Positions 7,895-14,610 of a stretch of 41,197 nt of DNA are shown here, one piece after another. Each line of letters starts with the position of its first letter. Positions within the stretch are counted from its first letter, which is position 1. The notes under the pieces are model-generated. The model was given only the letters and a program-made list of their open reading frames with translations, was not told the DNA's origin and made no database searches. The translations under genes were made by a program, and so were the position numbers. Source of the DNA: Patulibacter sp. (GTDB taxonomy: Bacteria; Actinomycetota; Thermoleophilia; Solirubrobacterales; Solirubrobacteraceae); contig NZ_JAURWA010000049.1 in the NCBI RefSeq assembly GCF_030655195.1, positions 1 to 41,197 on the forward strand, read 5' to 3'.

Positions 7895-8413
7895 ATGTCC
7901 TCCTCCGCAGCCCCCGACGTCCCGCCGCACGGCGACCCGGACAAGTTCCGGCACGTCCTCTCGCACGTCCCCACCAGCGTCGTCGTCGTCACCGGCGTCA
8001 AGGACGACGGCACCAGGGCCGGCATGGTCATCGGGTCGTTCACGTCGATCTCGCTGGACCCGCAGCTCGTCGGCTTCTACCCCACGCACGCGTCGACGAG
8101 CTGGCCGCCGATCCGCGACGCCGGGCGCTTCGTGGTGAACGTCCTGGCGCAGGGCCAGGACGGCATCGCCCGGCAGTTCTCGCGGCGCGGCGGGGACAAG
8201 TTCGAGGGCGTGGACGTCGTGCCCTCGCCGCACTCCGGGGCGCCGATCCTCAAGGAGGGCATCGTCGCCTGGATCGACTGCGAGCTGGACCGCGAGATCG
8301 AGCTCGGCGACCACTTCCTCGTCGTCGGCCGCGTCGTCGACCTCGACGTCGTGCCGACGGACGACCACCCGATGGTCTTCAGCCGCGGCGCGTACCCCGT
8401 CCTCGGCGACTGA
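7895..8413 (+). CDS. flavin reductase-like FMN-binding protein
   Basis: A 172-residue member of the flavin reductase split-barrel family, which binds FMN or FAD and passes NAD(P)H electrons to free flavin or a partner monooxygenase. Typical features are FRHVLSHVPTSVVVVTGVKD at the N-terminus, the flavin-contacting GMVIGSFTSISLDPQLVGFY (about residues 43-62), FVVNVLAQGQ, and a late GDHFLVVGRVVDLDV strand. The start has no clear ribosome site; a TAGACT box about 60 nt upstream suggests a leader. It is convergent with a heme monooxygenase gene, and a redox link between the two is only a guess. Confidence 0.88.
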   Translation: MSSSAAPDVPPHGDPDKFRHVLSHVPTSVVVVTGVKDDGTRAGMVIGSFTSISLDPQLVGFYPTHASTSWPPIRDAGRFVVNVLAQGQDGIARQFSRRGGDKFEGVDVVPSPHSGAPILKEGIVAWIDCELDREIELGDHFLVVGRVVDLDVVPTDDHPMVFSRGAYPVLGD

Positions 8414-8471
8414 GCGGGGTCGGCGGGCCCCGCGAGACCCGTCACCCGACCCCGCGGGCCCGCCCGCGCAC

Positions 8472-8494
8472 CCTCGACCCACCTCAGGTCGAGG
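8472..8494. terminator. hairpin between convergent genes
   Basis: CCTCGACC pairs with GGTCGAGG across a 7-nt loop. It is the first of two hairpins between the flavin reductase and MhuD-like genes. Confidence 0.4.
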
Positions 8495-8512
8495 TCGAGG
8501 TTGCACGGATAT

Positions 8513-8533
8513 CCCTCGAGCCGGGCTCGAGGG
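8513..8533. terminator. likely bidirectional terminator
   Basis: A perfect 9-bp stem (CCCTCGAGC, loop CGG, GCTCGAGGG) in the gap between convergent genes. It could stop transcription from either side. Confidence 0.55.
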
Positions 8534-8560
8534 CCCGGGCCGGGCGGCGGGGTGCGTGTC

Positions 8561-8914
8561 CTAGGCGCCGGGCGCGGTGCTCTCGGCGCCGGCTGCGGCC
8601 TCGACGGACAGCACGACGTCGAAGCCGAGCACGCTGGACCCGTGGGCGACCGGCTTCTCGGCCCCCTTGTCCGCGGAGGCCTGCGCGTGGCCGCGCGTGA
8701 AGGCGGAGCTCTTGACCCACGCCTGGAAGTCCTCCTCGCTCGCCCAGCGGGTGTAGACGAAGTACCGCGTCTCCCCCTCCGTCGGACGCAGGAGCTCGAA
8801 GCCGAGGAAGCCGGGCATCTTCTCGACCTCGGACGCGCGCGCGGCGAACCGCTTCTCCAGTTCGGGACCGCGCTCGGGGTCGACCTCGATCGCGTTGATC
8901 TTCACGACGGCCAT
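8561..8914 (-). CDS. mhuD: MhuD-like heme-degrading monooxygenase
   Basis: A 117-residue ABM-fold protein that closely resembles mycobacterial MhuD (Rv3592), which cleaves heme to release iron without making carbon monoxide. The opening VVKINAIEV, ELEKRF, PGFLGFELLRPTEGE and YFV.TRW follow the MhuD pattern. The key residues are present: Asn7, Trp66 and a His at 76 (His75 in MhuD, shifted by one). The family acts as a cytosolic dimer. The ATG at 8914 is preceded by GAGAGG at 7-nt spacing; longer readings add an unrelated low-complexity stretch. No heme importer or iron-box site is visible nearby, so its supply of heme is unknown. The C-terminal tail (AAAGAESTAPGA) is longer and Ala-rich. Confidence 0.9.
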   Translation of the reverse strand: MAVVKINAIEVDPERGPELEKRFAARASEVEKMPGFLGFELLRPTEGETRYFVYTRWASEEDFQAWVKSSAFTRGHAQASADKGAEKPVAHGSSVLGFDVVLSVEAAAGAESTAPGA

Positions 8915-9080
8915 GGGATGCCTCTCGATGTTCGGGGTGCCTTGCCCGTCGCATCGTCCCACGGACCACGGGTGCGCCGCGGCCGGGCGGCGAGACCACC
9001 GGACCACGGGCCGGCCGCCCGGGCAGCAGGCCGACACACGAGCGCGGCGCGGTCGGACCGGAGCCGTCAGGCCGGAGCCG

Positions 9081-9827
9081 TCAGGCGTGGTGCCACTGGA
9101 TCGCGCCGAGGACGATGACGCGCATCTGGTCCTCGGTGCGACGGTGGATCTGCGCCTCGGCGTCCGGCGGCGCGTCGAGCAGGCGCTCGGCGGTGGCGAC
9201 CATCACCGTGACGATCAGCGACGCGACCATCTCCAGCGCCGGGCGGTCGAGCTCCCCGATGACGGGGTACTTCCGCAGGTCGCCGGCCAGCTCGTTCGAG
9301 AACGACTCGATCTCCTGGGCGATGGCCGAGCGGAGGCTGGCGATGCCGCCGGACCGCTCGCGCGAGATGAAGCGGTAGTGCGACGTGTGGGTGCCGACGT
9401 GCCGGATGAGCGTGGCGGCAGAGGCGCGGATGTCGTCGCCCGGCGCCTGGACCTCGGCGCGGGCGGCGCGGATCATCCCGCGCAGCGACGTGAACGACTC
9501 GTCGACGAGGACGAGGCCCAGCTCCTCCATCGACTCGAAGTGCCGGTAGAAGGCGGTCGGCGTGATGCCGGCCTCGCGGGAGACCTCGCGCAGGCTGATG
9601 GCACCGAAGCTCCGGCTCTCGAGCTGGCTCAGCGCGGCCTCCAGCAGCGCGGCGCGGGTGCGCTGCTTGCGCTCCTGGCGCGTGAGCGGCGCGTCGCCCG
9701 CGATCGGCTCGAGCTCCCTGCCCGTCCCGCCGGCGGATGGGCCGTCGCCCGCTGCCCGGTGCTCGGGGGGCGAGGCCACCAGCCGGAGCGCACGCTCGCC
9801 TCCGGGATTCGCGCCGGACGGGCTCAC
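9081..9827 (-). CDS. TetR-family regulator of the desaturase operon (DesT-like)
   Basis: A 248-residue regulator. After about 45 low-complexity residues comes the TetR DNA-binding domain: RTRAALLEAALSQLESRSFG, then the helix-turn-helix ISLREVSREAGITPTAFYRHF. The C-terminal helical domain would bind the ligand. It is divergent from an oxidoreductase-desaturase pair, the same arrangement as Pseudomonas DesT-desCB, where DesT senses acyl-CoA saturation. A 31-bp palindrome in the shared promoter region (9968-9998) is the likely operator. The GTG at 9827 is the first possible start, and a later start that removes part of the disordered N-terminus cannot be excluded. The DesT-like function is inferred from context. 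Confidence 0.85.
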   Translation of the reverse strand: MSPSGANPGGERALRLVASPPEHRAAGDGPSAGGTGRELEPIAGDAPLTRQERKQRTRAALLEAALSQLESRSFGAISLREVSREAGITPTAFYRHFESMEELGLVLVDESFTSLRGMIRAARAEVQAPGDDIRASAATLIRHVGTHTSHYRFISRERSGGIASLRSAIAQEIESFSNELAGDLRKYPVIGELDRPALEMVASLIVTVMVATAERLLDAPPDAEAQIHRRTEDQMRVIVLGAIQWHHA

Positions 9828-9938
9828 GTGTGCGGTCCGGTCGTCGTCTGAGGCTCGTGCACCCGGGTCATGACAGCAGTCGATCGGGCCCGCGCGGTCG
9901 CGCTGTGCCCGATGTCACCTCTACAGCCTACGGATCGC

Positions 9939-9966
9939 TTGACCCACCCGATCACCGGGTTAGTCT
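9939..9966 (+). promoter_or_regulatory. promoter of the oxidoreductase-desaturase operon
   Basis: TTGACC (9939-9944) and TAGTCT (9961-9966) are separated by 16 bp, the best housekeeping-type promoter in the window. Transcription would start near 9973, inside the palindrome at 9968-9998, so a bound regulator would block it. Confidence 0.65.
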
Positions 9967-9967
9967 T

Positions 9968-9998
9968 GTGCACAGTCGTTCACCGAACGTCTGTGCAC
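9968..9998. promoter_or_regulatory. 31-bp palindromic operator
   Basis: The left arm GTGCACAGTCGTTC and right arm GAACGTCTGTGCAC are inverted repeats matching at 13 of 14 positions around the spacer ACC. It lies directly after the -10 box and between the divergent TetR and desaturase genes, the usual place for a TetR-family operator. It also rules out the longer reading of the oxidoreductase gene starting at 9870. Confidence 0.75.
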
Positions 9999-10076
9999 CG
10001 AAATCGAAGCCGATGTGTGCACGCCCGCGGACCCGCCGCCACGGCGACCGGGCCCCGGAACCCACGACTCGACCCG

Positions 10077-11234
10077 ATGCCCATGACCTCCACCACCTCG
10101 CCCCCGCCCACCTCGCCGTCGCGCTCCGGTGGTCTCGCGCAGCGCCTGCTCGGCACGAAGGTCGCCGACGTGCTCGCCGGCCCGCACGACGTCGACCACT
10201 ACCTCGAGCTGCTGCGTCCCGACTGGGCCGTGCGCCGCATCCGCGGCGAGATCGTCCAGGTCGAGCACCAGAACGACGACAGCCTGACGATCACGCTGCG
10301 CCCGACGGGCACCTGGCCGGGCTTCGAGGCCGGGCAGCACGTGGAGATCTCCGTCGACGTCGACGGCGTCCGTCATCGCCGCTCGTACTCGCCGTCGGCC
10401 TCCGCGCACCCGCGGACGCGCACGATCGAGCTGACGATCCGCCGGCACCCGGAGGGCGTCGTCTCCCGGTACCTGAAGGAGCACGCCCGCGTCGGCATGT
10501 TCGTCGGGCTGTCGACGCCCCGTGGCGAGGACTTCGTCCTGCCCGACCCGCGCCCGCGGCGGATCGTGCTGATCAGCGGCGGCAGTGGCATCACGCCCGT
10601 GCTGTCGATGCTGCGGACGCTCACCGACGAGTGCCACGACGGCGAGATCAGCTTCCTGCACTACGCGCGCTCGCCGAAGGACCTGCTCTACGCCGACGAG
10701 CTCGAGCGGATCGCCACGGCGCACCCCAACGTCGCCGTGCTGCCCGTCTACACGCGCGAGGACGCCGCCACCGGCGACCCGCGGTCCGTCCTCACCGGTC
10801 GGTTCGGCGTCGAGCACCTGCGCCACGTGCTGCCGGTCGACGAGGACGCCGCCGCCTTCGTCTGCGGGCCCGGCGCGCTCGTCGAGGCCGTCCGCACGCT
10901 GTGGGCCGAGGAGGAGCTGCGGACTCCGCTGCGCTTCGAGCACTTCGCCCCGCCGGTGCTGCCCGACCTGGACCCCGACCAGCTCGGCGACGTCACGTTC
11001 GCCGGGAGCGACATCACCGCCGCGGCCGACGGGTCGACCCTCCTGGAGCAGGCCGAGGCCGCGGGTCTGTCGCCGAAGAACGGCTGCCGGATGGGCATCT
11101 GCCTGACCTGCAAGTGCACGCTGAACTCCGGCGTCGTCCGCGACACGCTCAGCGGCGAGATCGGCGGCGTCCCCGGCGAGGAGATCCGCATCTGCGTCTC
11201 CGCCCCCGTCGGCGACGTCTCCGTCGACCTCTAG
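10077..11234 (+). CDS. ferredoxin reductase-type oxidoreductase, electron donor to desaturase
   Basis: A 385-residue fusion of an FAD/NAD(P)H reductase and a plant-type [2Fe-2S] ferredoxin. In order: an FAD-binding barrel with RRSYSPSASA, a nucleotide-binding domain with LISGGSGITPVLSML and later FVCGPGALVE, and a C-terminal cluster domain with GCRMGICLTCKC (C-x4-C-x2-C) and a fourth Cys in RICVS. It resembles mycobacterial Rv3230c and Pseudomonas DesC, which pass NADPH electrons to a membrane acyl-CoA desaturase, and a desaturase gene follows 97 nt downstream. The ATG at 10077 (or 10083) was chosen because the promoter and operator lie at 9939-9998. Confidence 0.9.
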   Translation: MPMTSTTSPPPTSPSRSGGLAQRLLGTKVADVLAGPHDVDHYLELLRPDWAVRRIRGEIVQVEHQNDDSLTITLRPTGTWPGFEAGQHVEISVDVDGVRHRRSYSPSASAHPRTRTIELTIRRHPEGVVSRYLKEHARVGMFVGLSTPRGEDFVLPDPRPRRIVLISGGSGITPVLSMLRTLTDECHDGEISFLHYARSPKDLLYADELERIATAHPNVAVLPVYTREDAATGDPRSVLTGRFGVEHLRHVLPVDEDAAAFVCGPGALVEAVRTLWAEEELRTPLRFEHFAPPVLPDLDPDQLGDVTFAGSDITAAADGSTLLEQAEAAGLSPKNGCRMGICLTCKCTLNSGVVRDTLSGEIGGVPGEEIRICVSAPVGDVSVDL

Positions 11235-11331
11235 GCCCGCGACCCCGCGCACCGCGCGACCGCACCCCACCTTCCGGCGGTCCTCCGACCGCCACCCCCC
11301 TTCCCCACCACACGATCCCGAGGAGCCTCAC

Positions 11332-12747
11332 ATGAGCACCCCGACCGCCACGCCCCCCGCCAACGCCTTCGACGACGACGACTTCAAGGCCGTCCCGAAG
11401 TCCGACCGCCCGCTGTCGCCCAAGGCGCCGGACCGCGAGTCCCGCCCCGCCGGCCACTCGCGCGCCACCGCGTCGACCGACGTCGCCGTCGCCGAGCCGG
11501 GCTCGGACACCTCGAGGACGCCCGGTCCGCTGCACGCCGTGCCGCACATGAGCCAGGACATGCTCGACGCGTTCGGCCGCGAGATGGAGGCCATCCGCAA
11601 GAAGCACATGGACGACCGCGGCGAGCGCGACGCGACCTACATCCGCTCGATCATCAAGGCGCAGCGCCGCCTCGAGGTCGGCGGCCGCGCCCTGCTGGAG
11701 TTCGCCTGGGTCCCGCCGTTCTGGGTCGCTGGCGTCGCCGCCCTCTCCGCGTCGAAGATCCTCGACAACATGGAGATCGGCCACAACGTCATGCACGGTC
11801 AGTACGACTGGATGCAGGACGACGAGCTCAACGGCCGCACCTTCGAGTGGGACACCGCCTGCCCGGCGGACCAGTGGCGCCACAGCCACAACTACATGCA
11901 CCACACCCACACGAACATCGTGGGCAAGGACCGCGACATCGGCTACGGCATCCTGCGCATGAGCGAGGACCAGCCGTGGGAGCCCTACTTCCTGGGCAAC
12001 CTGGGCTACGTCTCGGCCCTGGCGCTGCTGTTCGAGTACGGCGTCGCGGTCCACGACCTCGAGACCGAGGAGCTGCGGACGGGCACCTGGAACCTCCGGG
12101 AGCGCCTGCCGATGCTCAAGGCCATCTACGACAAGGTCAAGGGCCAGGCCGCCAAGGACTACGTCCTGTTCCCGTTGCTGGCGGGCCCGGGCGCGCCGGC
12201 GACGCTGAGCGCCAACGTGACGGCGAACATCATCCGCAACCTGTGGACGTTCTCGATCATCTTCTGCGGTCACTTCCCCGACGGCGTCGAGGAGTTCACC
12301 GAGGAGGAGACCGCCGACGAGACGCGCGGCGGCTGGTACGTCCGGCAGCTCCTGGGCTCGGCCAACCTGACCGGCGGCAAGCTCTTCCACATCATGTCGG
12401 GCAACCTGAGCTTCCAGATCGAGCACCACCTGTTCCCCGACGTCCCGGCGCACCGCTACGCCGAGATCTCGGTGGACGTCAAGGAGGCCTGCGAGCGCTA
12501 CGGCCTCGACTACCACGCGGGTCCGCTGCCGTACCAGCTGTTCACGGTCTTCCGCAAGATCGCGAAGCTCTCGGTCCCGTCCGCACCGGAGCTGCAGGAC
12601 TACCTCGACCGCCCGTCCTCCAGCCGCGTCGGCAAGGTCGCCGGCCGGCTCGTCGGCGGCGCGACCGGTGTGGTCCGCGGCGCGGGCGGCGTGGCGAAGG
12701 GCGTCGTCGGCACGGTGCCGGGCGTCCGCCGCGCGACTGCGGCGTAG
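11332..12747 (+). CDS. membrane fatty acid desaturase (acyl-CoA type)
   Basis: A 471-residue di-iron membrane desaturase. The three histidine boxes are visible: GHNVMHG (about residue 145), HSHNYMHHTH (about 185) and QIEHHLFPD (about 362). Hydrophobic segments lie around residues 120-140 and between boxes two and three. The first 60 residues are polar and the last 40 are Gly/Val-rich. By family it inserts a double bond into long-chain acyl chains using electrons from the reductase encoded just upstream; DesA3 and DesB are the closest functional models I know. The start has a GAGGAG ribosome site 8 nt upstream. The exact position of desaturation is not known. Confidence 0.92.
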   Translation: MSTPTATPPANAFDDDDFKAVPKSDRPLSPKAPDRESRPAGHSRATASTDVAVAEPGSDTSRTPGPLHAVPHMSQDMLDAFGREMEAIRKKHMDDRGERDATYIRSIIKAQRRLEVGGRALLEFAWVPPFWVAGVAALSASKILDNMEIGHNVMHGQYDWMQDDELNGRTFEWDTACPADQWRHSHNYMHHTHTNIVGKDRDIGYGILRMSEDQPWEPYFLGNLGYVSALALLFEYGVAVHDLETEELRTGTWNLRERLPMLKAIYDKVKGQAAKDYVLFPLLAGPGAPATLSANVTANIIRNLWTFSIIFCGHFPDGVEEFTEEETADETRGGWYVRQLLGSANLTGGKLFHIMSGNLSFQIEHHLFPDVPAHRYAEISVDVKEACERYGLDYHAGPLPYQLFTVFRKIAKLSVPSAPELQDYLDRPSSSRVGKVAGRLVGGATGVVRGAGGVAKGVVGTVPGVRRATAA

Positions 12748-12780
12748 GCCGCCGCGGGCACCGGTTCCTACCGCCGGTCC

Positions 12781-12804
12781 CGAGGTGCGCACCCCCACAC
12801 CTCG
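12781..12804 (+). terminator. hairpin after the desaturase gene
   Basis: CGAGGTG pairs with CACCTCG across a 10-nt loop, 33 bases after the desaturase stop. It is a plausible operon terminator. Confidence 0.4.
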
Positions 12805-12806
12805 GC

Positions 12807-12832
12807 GGCTCCCAGCGACTACGCTGGGAGCC
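12807..12832. promoter_or_regulatory. 11-bp inverted repeat abutting a start codon
   Basis: GGCTCCCAGCG and CGCTGGGAGCC form a perfect inverted repeat around ACTA and end at the base before the ATG at 12833. A TACGCT -10-like box (12820-12825) lies inside it. It may be an operator over a leaderless promoter, or part of the desaturase terminator. Confidence 0.55.
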
Positions 12833-13087
12833 ATGCCCGGACCGTTCGAGACCCGCAAGGACCTGGTGCAGGAGGCGGTCGAGTCCGGCGCCACCACCGT
12901 CGGGAAGATCGCCACGATCGTCACCGGCGCGGTCCGCGACGTCGCCCGCGAGGTCGGCTCGTTCGCGACCGACGTCATCGAGATGCGCGAGGCGTCCAAC
13001 CGGGCCCTCAAGGAGCACGCGGCCGACGCCCAGGACGAGGCCGACCGGGCCGCCGCGCACCGCACGCCCGAGGACGAGGCCGTCTGA
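12833..13087 (+). CDS. small helical hypothetical protein
   Basis: An 84-residue protein, predicted mostly helical (QEAVESGATTVGKIATIVTG, then DVAREVGSFATDVIEMREAS) with an acidic, Ala-rich tail. It has no membrane helix or catalytic motif. The middle is amphipathic and could associate with membranes or form a bundle. The ATG is preceded by TACGCT with 7 nt between, which fits a leaderless transcript. The gene directly follows the desaturase operon, but the hairpins at 12781-12832 suggest separate transcription. The family is not recognised. Confidence 0.6.
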   Translation: MPGPFETRKDLVQEAVESGATTVGKIATIVTGAVRDVAREVGSFATDVIEMREASNRALKEHAADAQDEADRAAAHRTPEDEAV

Positions 13088-13173
13088 GCCCCTCCGGCGG
13101 CACCCTGCCGACCCAGCGGCTGCGGATCGGCTGGTCGGACCACGCGCTCGAGCGGTTCTGCGAGCGCGCCGGG

Positions 13174-13500
13174 GTGCCGGAGCGCCCACGTCCCGAGCTC
13201 GAGGCGCAGCTCCGGCGCCTCGTCGCCCGCGACGGCAGCGTCGTCCCCGACCGCCCGGACTGGGCGGACTCGCGCAACGACGCCGACCTCTTCGTGCAGA
13301 TCGGTGGGTGGATGCTCGTCGTCCTGATGCACGACGGCCGCCGCGGCGCCGAGGACTTCACCGCCGTCACGGTCCTCGGCCGGGAGGGCTGGGCGAGCTG
13401 GCCCGCCGCCCACGCCCGCGGCCTGACCCGCGTGCGTCCCCCGCGCTGGGCCCGCCCGTCGCTGCTGCAGCGGCTGGTCGGGCGGCTGCGCGGGCGCTGA
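13174..13500 (+). CDS. hypothetical protein; true start probably upstream
   Basis: At least 108 residues with a core DADLFVQIGGWMLVVLMHDG and a Trp-rich C-terminus. The GTG at 13174 is the first standard start, but the frame stays open upstream and reads well-formed protein there (GWSDHALERFCERAG), so translation probably begins earlier. No ATG, GTG or TTG is available upstream, but a CTG at 13084 overlaps the TGA of the preceding gene as CTGA, a coupling-style overlap that would give 138 residues. The function is unknown. Confidence 0.55.
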   Translation: MPERPRPELEAQLRRLVARDGSVVPDRPDWADSRNDADLFVQIGGWMLVVLMHDGRRGAEDFTAVTVLGREGWASWPAAHARGLTRVRPPRWARPSLLQRLVGRLRGR

Positions 13501-13639
13501 GGGCCCAGCCGGGGCGTCTCCGGGCGGTGGGGATGGTCGGTCGGTGGCCGACGATCGGCCGTCGCCGGCCGGACCGACGCCGTCCGCTCCGGCAACGCCG
13601 CGGACCGCTCCCGGACGGCCCGCCGCATATCCTCCGCGC

Positions 13640-14038
13640 ATGTTCCCGCGAGAGGTCCACGCCGCCGGCGGCGTCATCGTCCGAGACGGGCTGATCGCGG
13701 TCGTCCACCGTCCCCACCGCGAGGACTGGTCGCTGCCCAAGGGCAAGCTCGATCCGGGCGAGACCTTCGAGATCGCCGCCCTCCGCGAGATCCGCGAGGA
13801 GACCGGCTACGAGGTCGAGCTCGGCGAGGAGCTGACGGAGGTCCGGTACGAGGACCACAAGGGCCGGCCCAAGCTCGTCCGCTACTGGCTGATGACCATC
13901 GTCGGGGGCGACTTCACGGTCAACGACGAGGTGGACGAGCTCCGCTGGGTCTCCCCGAACGACGCCATCGCGCTCCTCACCTACGCCAACGACCACGACG
14001 TCGTCCGCGAGGCGGCGGAGCGCACGATCATCGTCTGA
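13640..14038 (+). CDS. Nudix hydrolase
   Basis: A 132-residue Nudix protein. The Nudix box is complete, from GKLDPGETFEIAALREIREE into TGYEV (about residues 33-58), with the REIREETG metal-binding helix that holds Mg2+ for cleaving nucleoside diphosphate-linked compounds. The leading HAAGGVIVRDGLIAVVHRPH and WSLPKGKLDPGE resemble MutT/diadenosine-polyphosphate hydrolase-like members, so removal of damaged nucleotides or Ap4A is plausible, but the substrate is not set by sequence. The ATG at 13640 follows TATCCT with exactly 6 nt between, which predicts a leaderless mRNA. Confidence 0.9.
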   Translation: MFPREVHAAGGVIVRDGLIAVVHRPHREDWSLPKGKLDPGETFEIAALREIREETGYEVELGEELTEVRYEDHKGRPKLVRYWLMTIVGGDFTVNDEVDELRWVSPNDAIALLTYANDHDVVREAAERTIIV

Positions 14039-14118
14039 GGCGGCGAGATGAGGGGCGGGCGCCGCTGGGCGGACGGGCCGTCACCCGCCCCGGAGGCGCG
14101 TGGTCCGACGCCGCCACC

Positions 14119-14188
14119 GGCGGGCGCCGCAGATCAGCCCGTGGGCCGAGGCCCGACCGGGGCGGGCGCCGGGGATCAGCGCGTGGAC
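14119..14188. repeat. two imperfect 28-bp direct repeats
   Basis: Copies at 14119-14146 and 14161-14188 share GGCGGGCGCCG, then GATCAGC and CGTGG, matching at about 24 of 28 positions, 42 bp apart. The second copy contains the stop codon of the minus-strand gene at 14176. This suggests a small tandem duplication of that gene's 3' end. Confidence 0.5.
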
Positions 14189-14379
14189 ACGAGCCGGAGC
14201 GCGGGAACCGGCTCCTGGCGCGCCGCGCCGCCGTCCGGGCGCTGCTCGCCGCGGAGGGCCTCCGGGCTGGACCGGAAGAGCCTCGAGACGGACCGCACGC
14301 CCGACGTGCGGGCCAGGGCGACGACGATCGCGACGTCCACGACGATCCAGATCGCCAGCGCGATGAGCCAGGGTCCCAT
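14176..14379 (-). CDS. mini membrane protein (single TM, W-x3-D motif)
   Basis: A 67-residue protein. Residues 3-24 (PWLIALAIWIVVDVAIVVAL) form one transmembrane helix with a Trp and, four residues later, an Asp inside it. A basic, polar tail of about 40 residues follows. Two other tiny proteins in this window (29392-29559 and 37708-37857) carry the same W-x3-D/N-[VF]-x-VV arrangement. The ATG follows CAAGAT with 6 nt between, which fits a leaderless transcript. No family is recognised. Confidence 0.6.
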   Translation of the reverse strand: MGPWLIALAIWIVVDVAIVVALARTSGVRSVSRLFRSSPEALRGEQRPDGGAARQEPVPALRLVSTR

Positions 14380-14610
14380 GGACGCATCTTGGGGGTCGGG
14401 AGCCGGGCGAGTCCAACGGAGCGGACGGATACCCGATGACCCGAGGGGGTCGATGGTCCGCGCGGATGCCCGGCGCCGACCGCCGCCGGATGAACGCTGG
14501 GGCGAAGGGCGGTGAGGCGGAAGGGCGGCGAGGCGGCGGGGCGGCCTCGCGTGCCGTCCGCCCGACCGCATGCGGCCCTGGCGGTCAGCGGTCGCGGCCG
14601 GCGGCCGCGG

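Noticed and set aside
9870..10076. N-terminal extension of the oxidoreductase reading frame
   Set aside because: It would code across the best promoter and the palindromic operator, and its residues do not resemble the family; ATG 10077 is preferred.
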